Source: Nectonema munidae | Taxonomy: Eukaryota > Nematomorpha > Nectonematoida > Nectonematidae | Assembly (NCBI GenBank): GCA_030549495.1 | Contig: JAUIRK010000920.1 | Coordinates: 248,001-312,000 of the forward strand | Length of the DNA stretch: 64,000 bases | Reading direction: 5' to 3' | Part shown: piece by piece, positions 36,901 to 48,900 of the stretch | Numbering within the stretch: position 1 is the first letter of the stretch | Layout of the letters: the number at the start of each line of letters is the position of its first letter | Position numbers and translations under genes: made by a program | Notes under the pieces: model-generated | Told to the model about the DNA's origin: nothing | What the model saw: the letters and a program-made list of their open reading frames with translations, nothing else | Databases searched by the model: none

Positions 36901-39900
36901 CTCTTGATTCGGAATCAAACAGAAACTAACTGCATCGAGACCTTATAAAGACTTATGAGAGTATTCTAAAAATGAGATATTCTTTCAATTATGTTATTAT
37001 AAAAATTCAATTAAACATATGTGTTTTAAAAATCATTCAGCTACATTTGTGCCACCGTTCATACAAACTTACTTACAATAAGAACATCCATTTATTTGAA
37101 AGTCCTTAAAATTGTATGCCAGACAATTCACCCCCAATAACTTCAAACATGAGACACACTCATTATAATTAAATTTGTTTTAGCATTATCATAGCAGAAC
37201 ACTAATTGTATTTGAGAAGCTATTTTATTCTTTTTATCACATTCTTGTCTAAGTTATTAAAGACGTGTAGACAATTTAATAACGTGTAAGGATATAAGGT
37301 GTAGGTAGACATATGGATTTTTAACTTTCAGAGACAACTACTCCTTGCAGAAAGACTAATATAAAAATATTTAAGGAAAACGCTCTTTTCATTCAAAAAC
37401 ATTATAGACTGGGAAATTCTGATCTAGACAGCCTTAAATAATATCCTGAAAAATTTCTATGCATATTTTTTTAATTTTATGATTGACAAATATTTACTCT
37501 GTGTCTCTCTAAGATTTTTTAAAATCAATAACTCTTTTTTCTCTAAAGTTCAAAAGAAAAGAAAATCAAAATGTTCAAATTATGAAAAGATTGAATCTGT
37601 GAGATATATCAGGAAAACTCTGTGAAAATTATGCTTAGTTTTTAGTTCACCAATAAATTTCCTATTTATTGTTTTTTATTTTAAGACATATAAAAAAATT
37701 GGTTATATACATATAGGAAAAAAAACATAAATTTGATAAATAAAGTTTTATACAAAAAAATAAAAAAATGAAAAAAAAATTATCACTGTCAAATGGTAGT
37801 TAACTGGTGTATGGAATACTCAGATAGTTCTAGTGTTAAAAAGAACAAAAATTTTATAATCAAATGTGAATAATTCTTAATCATACCTACAGGGCTTCAT
37901 ATTTGAAAGTGTTGTAAAATTAAACAAGAAGAAAAGAGGAAAAAAATTCCATTGAAACAGCTACAGAATTTTCATGAATATTTTAAAAATTTTTAAATGA
38001 TGTTATATTTGAAGAAAACTGTTCAAATTCAAATTCAGTTTATCGAATCAAAACACATGTTCTGTAGTGAAGGGTCCACTTTAAAAATTGGTAGGTGTTA
38101 TATATAACCAAGGAAAGTAGATGTATTATATACTAAAAAGAATATGAAATAAATAAATTTAGATCAAAAAGTAAAGTCTTTGAGTAGGTGTAGAAAAAGA
38201 TCATGCTTAAATTTGAAGTAGGATGTGGTAAGTCTTAAAATTCTGGGTAATGAAATCCAAAGTTTCATTTATTAAAGGAATATAACATGACCGAACATAA
38301 TTTATTAGTGAAAGTAGGCAGAGTCTGTTAATTATCGCATCTGAGTAAAGGAAAGAAAAAGAGGAGAATGCGATGTTTAGCAGAACTCAAACATGCTGTC
38401 TTTCCAAAATTGATCCACTTTGTTCTTGAAATCATATACGTTTGGAGCATTAACAATATCATCGGGAAGTGAATTCCAATAACTACTCATTCTTTCAGAG
38501 AAAAACTTCTTAAATAGGACTTTTTACAAAACGATTTCTGACATTTTTGAGAGTGGAATCTTTGCTTTCTTTTTGAAAAATCAGGTAAAATTCTAGAGTT
38601 GATGAGCATCTTTCCAGCAAGGATATTATAAACGGTAATCATGTCTCCTCTCTATTTGAAACGATAGAGTAGGGAAGGTGTAGATTTAGTTTCATGAGTC
38701 TTTCCTGGTAGCTTAGGTCTTTCAAACCATGAATGTCTTTAGTGATACATATATATGACATTTAGAAAAGTGATTCTTAGAGAGATTATAAATGGGATAT
38801 ATAACTTTTTATAATTTTATCTTTATAGATGTAGAAGTAGTTTTCGTGAATTTTTGTCCTTTTGTTTTCCAACAATTTCTCGCGTATTTAGGAGAAAAGT
38901 TATTATCTTCGGATCTTTCGGAAATGAAATATTTTTCATCTTGCTTTAAATTTGAGCAAGAAAAAGTTTGCATTGAAGAATAGAAAATTAACTTTCCAAT
39001 ACAAAAAATTTGCTACGCTGTCAAAGTTTCCTAAATAAATAAACATCAATCTGAAAGATCTCAAAATGAATCCTTATACTTCATATACGACTAAGAATTA
39101 AAGTAGGTAGTCAAGAAAAAATTTCTGAAAGCTCGTGATGAAGAAGTTGGCATTTTTGATTAAAGCTAAATTTTCTAAAGAAGTATTATATATTTTTTTG
39201 ATCAAAGGATTTCTAATTAAAATAAATACTATGAGAGTTTCTTTAATGAAAGTAAATTTTTTTTTAGATGATGTATGTATAGAGAAAGAAAGTTAAAATG
39301 ACGATTTGATTATAAAAATGAAATATTTCAAGTGAAAATATAATTTACTTTCATAAGTAACAATTAAATAAAAAATTGATAAATCCCGGAAAAAAATTAT
39401 CTCTGGAAGCCAAAATTGTTTAAAAAAAAATAGTGCAGGATCCGGGAATCTTGGGAAATCAAGAAAAAATCACTAATGTAGAAATCAATGGAAATGATTC
39501 CTCATGAGAAATAAAAAATAGAAAAAAGAATTTCCACTTTCTTCCTTTGTATGAAATAGACGCTCCGTTAGATTCTCAACTTCCAGTTCTGTTAAATTAT
39601 TCTTGCCTTGGATGCAAAATCAAGAGTAGCAAAAATTTCAATGTTCCAAACATAAATTGGTTGCTTGTGTAAGTCAGAGCTTTAAGTTAGTGTTAATTGC
39701 AAGATGTCAGCATTACAAAAAGTAAAATTTTTAATAATATTGCGAAAAGTTTACGTTTTAACCCTTTCATGCCATATGTGACACAAATCTATCACAAAAT
39801 AGAAATCGTCTACTTTAACCCATTTACGACCAATGTTCCTATTTTGGAACATAAGTAATTTCATCTTCGACTGCTTTTTTTAATGTCTTTGAATATAAAT

Positions 39901-42900
39901 CGTCTGCGTTTTTTTAGATATCGTCTGCTTTGCTTGGTCTTAAATGGGTTAAGTCATATGAAAACTCTTTCAAAAAGATTAGTAGGTGAAAAATCTGAAC
40001 TTTAAATGCTTATTAACGCAATATAGTGTGATTTAAAGTCATCCTAAAATGGCAACCATTTTTAAATATACGTAAAGTTCATTCACCCTTCTTTTCTCTT
40101 TTTTGGAAGCTGGCCAATCAGGCCACCATACTTTGTATCCTATGTTTCTGACAACGAATCGCGTGTGCGCAAATGTTTTCAAGGCACTTTGGTATTTAGG
40201 AGAATTTGGCCACTTGTCAAAGGAGCATTTCTTTGATGGCGGTGCAACATCCTTCAACTCGATCTCATCTGCGTTTTATTCAGGCATCTTTGGCTACGCT
40301 GGATGGTAAAAATAAAATCTTTCTTGCACTCACATACCTATTCTGCATTATTTGTTATCCAAGGCGCCCTTCGAATTTCTTTAGGAGATGATGCAGGAGG
40401 GGGTGTGGGTGGGTGTGGCGTAGATTAGTGTATCAATATGGGATATTTTGTCACGTGACAATTCGCCTCTAAAAAAATTGTTGAAAAGTCTAGATTATTA
40501 TATTTTCTTTTGTTTCAATTTTATACTCCCGAGAAGCAAGCTGACTCCCACGCGCCAGTTTCTAGCTCTCTTTCCAGTTTAAAATTAAAATTTTTTTTAT
40601 TGAAAAGTAATTTTCGTCAAATTTTAAAAACTTCAGCTGAAATACTTGCGATTGGAAATGGAGTTTTATAATGCCAATTCTATAAAAACGCAGATGTTTT
40701 AGATTGTGGAGATTACGATGGAATAAGTTGCTAGAACATTCTCTTAAACTCTTTGAAAGAATACTCAAAAAAATTACGAATATCCGAAAAAAATTATGTT
40801 TATATTAGACCTCCGAAATAAAATATAAAAAAAAGTTTTTTTTTAAATTTACTTTGCATATGCTCTACAAATTTATTAAACAACAATAAATGTAAAAAAA
40901 ACTGTGAGAACGCCAAAGACGAAATGTTTAGGAAAGAAGAAGAAAAGATTTTGGTTCACTTCTTTTTTACTTGGGTAAAAAATGATGCCCTTAAGAATAT
41001 TTTTCCCCCTGACTGACCCTTATAAAGAGTATTATTATAATTTTTAAATAGTTTTTTTTCTACTTAAAGTATAGGAAAACTTTTTTGAACCTGTCAAAAA
41101 GGGGTATACGTTAAAGTAAAGTATATTTATTTTAAAATATATGAAAATTAGCGTGTTCAGATACGCTGAATTCATTGCTGATGCTTCTTATTTCATGTCA
41201 ACGCATCAATCAAAATTGATCGAATCTGTCAAAAAGTTGTAAAGACATGCTTCAGACAAATATGAGTGCTATGGAGCAGCAAAGCTCTGAAATTCGCTTA
41301 TTTTTGCAATTTTCAACACGACTTGACTGGATTCAATATAAAATCGCAAGTCTTTAGTAATATTTTGTTCTGTAGCTTTAAAACATATTTTATTATCAAA
41401 GATTTTTATAATTTTTGTATATATTAGGAAAGAAAGTTAATTATTCTCTAGCTGTATTATTTTTTTCACAAAATTCTAACTCTTTTCACTCTCGTTTAAC
41501 ATAGCAGCACATGTGTTCATAACTGCGCAGGAGAAAAATTAGATGCATTTTCAGATTACATGAGCATCACTCTTCTAGGTGTTACAGTATTTGCCAGATA
41601 AGACAGGCTTTCATTGTCCAGCACCGTATAAAAAATATTGATTCATTACAAATTAATTAATTAAAGATAATTAAATTATAATTAATTAAGATCATGTGTT
41701 CATAACAGCGCAGGAAAAAAATTAGATGCATTTTCAGATTACATGAGCATCACTCTTCTAGGTGTTACAGTATTTGCCAGATAAGACAGGCTATCATTGT
41801 CCAGCACCGTATAAAAAATATTGATTCATTACAAATTAATTAATTAAAGATACTTAAATTATAATTAATTAAGATCATGAATATCTTGAAAACGCCAGAA
41901 GAGAAAGAATAGAGAAGTAAACTTCGCTCAAATCAAAATATTTTATACTCTTTCTAATAAAAGTAGTTTATAAAGGTAAAGATACGGTGGCGTGTTTTCA
42001 TCGAGAAGGCACGATTGCGCCACTTGTATGGAACTATGAGGAAAGCAAGCTTGATTGCGGATCGAAGCCAAGACCTTGAGTTATCGAATCCAGCATCTAA
42101 CCAATCTTACTCAAGCCCCTAAACTTTGACTAACGTCTAAATAAGGATAAAACGTCATTTAAAGAAAAAAATTGTAAAAAAAACCACATATGTTAAAAAT
42201 ATTGAAAAAGGACATATGTGCTGTCAGTAAAAATTTCTTTCGTGTTTTCTTTTATGTTATAGGCCTTTTCATTAAAAAGTGTCATAAACTTGCAATCAAT
42301 AATGATGATATGATTTACAATCGTAGCAAATGTTAGCTATCTTTACAAAACTAATTTCAGAAAAATATACATCACGTGATTCACACGTAAATAATAATAT
42401 AATTGAACAGTTGTTGATGATTAATTGTAATAATTATTAAAATAACTTTTTATAAAAAAGTGAGTTATTGAGTTAGATAATAAAAAAATGATAAAAAAAA
42501 TTACTTTTTTTATTGAGTTTAATTGAGGTTGTTATTTATAGTTACACTCTTAGTAAGATATTCAGTTAATAAGCTTAGGTTAATTACTTTGCTTTTTGTA
42601 ATAAAAGTTAGTTATAATTGGTTGTTTGATAGTCGAGTGTGATTGGTTATTTATTCATTTCTAATAATTGGTTGTTTGATATTCGAGTGTGATTGGTCAT
42701 TTATTCATTTCTAATTAAATATGATTTGTTAGGTCATGAAGAATATTATGCACTCACGAAATTTTATGATTGTGAATGTCGTTTTTTACATTTTAAATGT
42801 TGGCTGAGCAAATGCGAAAAAGCTATTAAAAAAAAGAAGGAATACTCTAGAATAAGAGCGCAACCAAGGTTCGCAGCACATATGGCATCCGAAAATCTGT

Positions 42901-45900
42901 CATAGAGGCATGATTGACAAGCGTAATTAATTTGCAAAAAAACAAAGCCATCTATTTTTCCACAATAATCTTTTTCTCTTTCCATATAGGAATCAAATCA
43001 ACATGGTGACAGAGGAAATTAAAAATCCTTCCAGGTATTTCCCATTTTGTAATATACTTTTTGTTTTGGCCAGGATGACCAAAAGTTGGAGTAAAACCGT
43101 TATAAAAAAGAATTTATAGTTTTTAAAAAATTGACTTCAAATTATTATAGTTTTTAAATTCTAGACTGAGTTATAAATGAAAAATTTCCTACGTCAAATT
43201 TCTATCTATTGACAGCAAACTTCACCAAAAGTTTATTTGAAAAAGAAGACAGTCAAATTGAAATTTTTTAATTTTTATTTCTAGAGCGATCAAAATCTAT
43301 CCTAAAACATAGGAAAAATCACTTATCTTTTTGCAAATTTTATTTAAAATTTATTTAGATTTCTGAATTATAAAAAAATTTCCTGTATATAAGATAAAAT
43401 ATCTTTATCAGTATAATTTCTGTTTTTGCCAGCCATTCTCTCAATTCTTAAAAACTCATTTATGTTTTGGATCCGGAATTTGGAGAAAAAATTATACATA
43501 TATCCAAACATTAATTTGTAAAAGAAAGGAGTACAGAAATAAAACTTTTAAAACTTACTGAGATCATGACAATTATAACAATCTTTTTAGACGAAAAGAA
43601 AATTATTCTTGAATTTTTGTGCATAAGCGAATCATAGTCCATTCAAGATCTGTAACTAGTTAACTTCATCATTTTTATATTCCATTAGAGCTTATTACAC
43701 GTCTCATCGTATAGATAAATGATTGCAATTGCAAAATTAGTTTATAAAGACTAACAGATAAAAATGTGTATAAAAGAAAAAATTTTAGCAAAAACGAACC
43801 TTTTTTTTAAAATGTTAGAAAATAAAAAAAAAATTACAACTAAGTCTTTGAAGAGCAGAATTTAGATTTATTTTTCAATGAATATCTGAATATTAAAAAA
43901 AGACGATTTTCATTTCTTGCGACAAGGTTTTCCTATTGGGTAGTGGAAGTGTCAATCATATATCATGCGAATAGAGAATTTGGCCGATTCATAGTAATTG
44001 TCCAATGAATTTCTTCTGTACTTTGTGTCTTACTGATATTTTGAAGATTATGACAAAATTAATTTTTAAAAAACAACTTCAATGTTTATAATTAAAAAGT
44101 AAATTTCCATTTTAAAGGATCGACCAGTAAAAAATCATGATTTACATTAATCATAATTAAACTTGTTGGAAATTGTAAGAAAAAATTCACAATTGTTGAT
44201 ATGACATTGACACTCCCATGTCAAGAAAGCTTTGACGGTATGAAATTTGAGAGGGTTATGTGATATCGCTAGTTTACGCCCAAACTCCAGAACACCTTAC
44301 TGACGCCTTCATTTTAAACGATAATAATAGAAGATTGGAACAGAAAGTCTGTAAGCGTTGTTATAGCATTAAAGAAATCCTAAACTTATTCTATGAATCT
44401 ATCAGAATTTATCATTAGATAGATTTTTTAATTGTCTGTATCACCATCAAGGGTATAATAATCCTTCATGATTGGACAGATAGAGATATCACGATAGCGA
44501 ATCGAGGCCAAGACGACTTGAGCAATACGTAATCAAAAAATTCGCCTGCCCTAGGAATCGAAGTAAAGTCTTCTGAATATCACGTATTGTCTGCGTCAGC
44601 ACTACCCTAGCACACAAACACACCACAACCCAATACATATTAGTGCTTATAATTGCTCAATGCATATTTTTAATTAAATTGAAAAAACCTTACCATTGTT
44701 TTGAAACAAAATTTTAATTCCAATGCATTCTACGAGAACGCGACATTTTTCTAGAAGAGAAGATGTCGTATCCAGCATTTCTCTGTGATAAATGGAAGTA
44801 TCTCTATGTGTACTCACTATTTAGATGTGTTTACTAACGTTTATCTTGTCAACTAATTCACGTTTTTCCGCACTTCTCATCAACTCCTTTGAATTTCATT
44901 TTTTGCCATTTTTATCGTTCATGTTAAGGTTTTATTTCAATTAAAAATTTAATTTTTTAAAAGATTTTAATTACCATTACTAGTTATTAGCTATTAGTTA
45001 ATTCACTGAAACAAAAATTTTTAAGAAACCATTTCGCTAAAGCCGTGATTAATCTTCTTTGCCCATGCCCATAAACTAAGTATTATGTTTGTGAAATCCT
45101 TTTTGAAAGAATGAAGAATATTTTTAAGTGCTTATTTGTCTACTCTTTTCAAGAAATCTTCCGCTAGCAGTTGTGATATCTTTGACGTCCATCATCGTCT
45201 TGTACATCCTCATCAATGCCTCTTACTTCGTCTTACTGAGTCCCTACGAAATGATGCATTCAAAGGCGGTTGCCGTGGTATTCCTCTTTTTTTTCCAAAC
45301 TCAATTTCATCATGTCCACGTTTTTTTACACTGACGTTAGGATTTCCTATGGTCAAAACTAAGTGACGCGAATTTTACATATGTCGGTTTTATCAGAAAA
45401 GCAATTCCATTTTCATCACCACAATGAATTTATACATTTCTACTTTAAGTTCATCCTTTTTCAATTTAAATGCTGTCCTTTCCCAATTTAATGGGTACAT
45501 ATTGGAATCCGAAAGGAATCCGAATGACATTTCAATTTTTCACCGTTTTCCGAGGCATTAATTAGGATTTTGGATGTCCGAGCTAACCGACCCGTATTTG
45601 ACAGATTTCTGTGGACAGTTTCTTTTTGGTTCACCTGCTCTAGAGTATTACTCGTATCATACCCAGAATATTATCTGCGCATATGATCTTATGGCTTTGA
45701 AAGTCTTGCTTATTTCGTTCAATTCATTCCTCACCTGTTTGAATCCGCTATTAGTATACTGCTAGATGGTGAAGAGAGTATGTCCGAAGTAGGAAATTGC
45801 AAGAAATAGGCGTATCGCATAACATTATAATTAATTATTTCACACTTATAAACACACAAAACAATACATATGCACATTGCACATATTGACAATTTTTGAG

Positions 45901-48900
45901 ACTTTTTGTGCAAATCGCACACTAAAATTGAAAGAATTCAAAAATTCGCCCGAATGAAGTAGTAAAAAATTCCAATATATTTAGAGTTTTTTAAAACTTT
46001 TATTTAAATTCTTCATTCCATTTAAGTTCAATAAAACCTTCCTAAATTTTTTCTTCTAGAGATTTCATATTTCAGGAAATCCGATTTATCATCCATTATC
46101 TTTTGAAAAATATTTAAAGAAGCAATCAAAGCAATTAGCATATTCCAGTGGGTAGAGACGCTGAACCTTAGCTTTGATTGGTCTCAGCATCACCTTGTGT
46201 AGCCGCCATCTTGGCAATTTGATTTGTTTGTTGTGTTTGAATTTTGCATTAAATGATTTATTTTTGATAGGCGTTCACCGAAAAAGCGTTTCCAGGCTAC
46301 GGTTGGATAGCGTCTCTTTTCGTAGCGGTTTCCACGTTTGGCGCGTGCAATGGCCTGCTCTACTGCGCATCCAGGTAAAATACCACATGTGTCCAATTCC
46401 TCATGCCTTGATTGATTGAAAGCACAAGATTTATTCACGCATTTTATTAACTTAATTTAACACAGGCTCGCCTTCTCTGGAGCAAGGGATTCCAATTTGC
46501 CTCAGTTTTTAGCATTAATCAGTATCCATCATTTAACTCCTGTCATATCCCTCATCTTTCTTGTAAATATCATTTTATTCACGATTTACTTTCCCTCCAA
46601 GAGAACGACTCTCTCCCCCCCCCCCCAAACCAAATTCCCCCACTTTCAACAATGTCGGCGTTACCGTAAATCAATAATCAGTGATTCTCAACATATTTCC
46701 TCTTATGAACCCTTTTAGAACTGAATTTTTTCTTTGTGGACTGACCCCTTATTTTTTATTGTTTATTTAATATTTTTAATATGGACCCTTTGCAAAATAA
46801 CGGACCCTTCTAAAAATATTATGGAGCCTTTGGGGGTCCATATGGACCAGGTTGAGAAACAGTAAAAACAAGTTTTAGCTGCAAGTTCTACCAAATCATA
46901 TCCATTTTAGGGGTGTGACTTATTACTGAAATCATCTGAAATCTCAAAACTTTTAAAATGTCAATTTTTTCAAATAAAATATAAATAATTGGATGTATTT
47001 CAATGTTTTGGATATTTTGGAATGAAAATTTTTTTTTAATTTTTTTTCTATTTTTTAAATGTTTTTTTTATTGATTTTCAATATGTAACAACATTGTATT
47101 ATTTTTAATTTATTTACATTTCAAAAAATTTTTAGATTTCGGTTTTTTTCGGCATAAGGCACACTCTATTTTAGGGATAAGACCATTTGGTTTGTATTTA
47201 CACTGCCCCTTCTATCCTCCCTAAAATTCCACTATGAACTTGCGAGAAAAAACATTTACAAAATACGAAATTTTATGAATTTTTGAATAATTTTTCAAAA
47301 TCTTCCACGAAATTTATCATTTTAATTAAATTAAAATAAAATTCTTTAATTAAATTATTCCTAATTAATTAATTAGAGTTTTAAGTATATAATTGTTATC
47401 AAATTAATCAGATGTTATTCCTTTTTATATCACTGATAAAAAGTTTTATTTCTTCAACTTTCGCGCCTCCCCTTCATTACCAAAACATTTTTTGCTTAGC
47501 ACGGAATCTGCACCAAATACTCCTATATTTACTCATATAAGGCCTATTTTAAAAGTTGATCAGATGCCTAGTTAAATGTCTTCTTCACTAACTTCTCGTG
47601 CCTAACTTTTACTCTGAAGAAGAACTCAAAGAGGCTTCGATATATCAGCAAAAAGCATGCATCTCTTATCTATAAGAATTTTGTTCACGCAACATCCTTC
47701 TCTATATCTTAGATCATTTTAGTTATAAATGTATAAAAAATATACTCTCTCCTCTCTCTTGCTTCTCATTTGCAAAGTTTCTGCAACTTAAAACCAGTAG
47801 TTAGTTGCAATTTGCCCTAGTGATTGAAGTGTTATCTTATGATCCAGTGATCCCCGTTTTGATTCCCCATCATCCGATCCCTATAGGCGGTCCAATCATG
47901 GAAGATTCAATACTCTGTTTGGATTTAATATAAGATCAAACTAAAAAATAAGTAGCAGTTGTGTTATTGATATACTCAGTGGGCTCTCTCTTATACTGGG
48001 TACTCTCTCTCTCTCAGTAGATGTGGTTTTAAAAAAAGGCCTTCGAAACGAAAGAGTAGTGGACGTTTATATCATTAACACAAGACGAGTGGTGATTTTC
48101 GACTTTTTTCATAAAGATTAAAACATATGCGCGACCTGATAGATTCATGGAATGATGAAGATCGGTCCATGATTGTGATAAAATATTGCTACATGCCATA
48201 AATTCACAGATGTTTCGAATGTATGAAATTATTAAAAATCATTAAAGAATAAAGCTGATAAATGAAAACGCAATTCACAGCTCAGTGACAGTTGACCAAT
48301 AGAAGAATGGCGTAGGCCGACATATTGAATTAGAATCCCACGTTGATGACTCAAGTCAGTCGATTTCGCGCGCTTTTTTTTTTAAAAACTTTTGGATTTG
48401 TGACGTCATACCTGTTTTCGCGGTATATCGCGATACCCGCATTTATTTTGGTGCTGACCTAGCTATTTTGAATGCATAGGAGCGATTTGACATTCTTAAA
48501 AGTTTTTGGTTAGAGCACGTAAACAAGTTCTAGTTCATTTTCATTTTTTTTTACATCTTTCAATGTGTTTTGCAATACAAGTTCTCTTTCTCATTTAGGA
48601 GAGGACATTGAAATTAAATTTTTGAAATTAAGATATGACGTTGATTAAAAATATTTTTCAAATTGAGTCAGCCTATTTAATCCGAACAGAACAACATTAA
48701 AAAAATTATTTGGATACGGTGAAGAGCTCAGGGAGACGAAATGGGAAATATGCCAAAATTTCGGGAGAAATATGCTCTGACGTGATTTTAGACCCAATAG
48801 TTCTGTACCTGTTTAAAATGTAGCATCTTTAAAGCGGTCCAAATCACCCAAAAGAACCTTTATATGCTTTTTGTCTCCTCAACATAATGATTTATTGGAC

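Noticed and set aside
40103-40199. Open frame directly upstream of transporter exon 4 (YPMFLTTNRVCANVF...)
   Set aside because: Splice phase from exon 3 requires the acceptor at 40199. The upstream part has no match to the family and is read as intron.
25684-44612. tRNA genes at the box-A/box-B-like sites
   Set aside because: Acceptor and anticodon stems do not pair convincingly at any of them, so they are called relics and not functional tRNA genes.
46563-46718. Continuation of the open frame beyond transporter exon 8
   Set aside because: The donor GTAAAT at 46563 splices in phase to exon 9 and restores the family's helix and RPIKV block. The continuation runs into a C tract and the hAT MITE.
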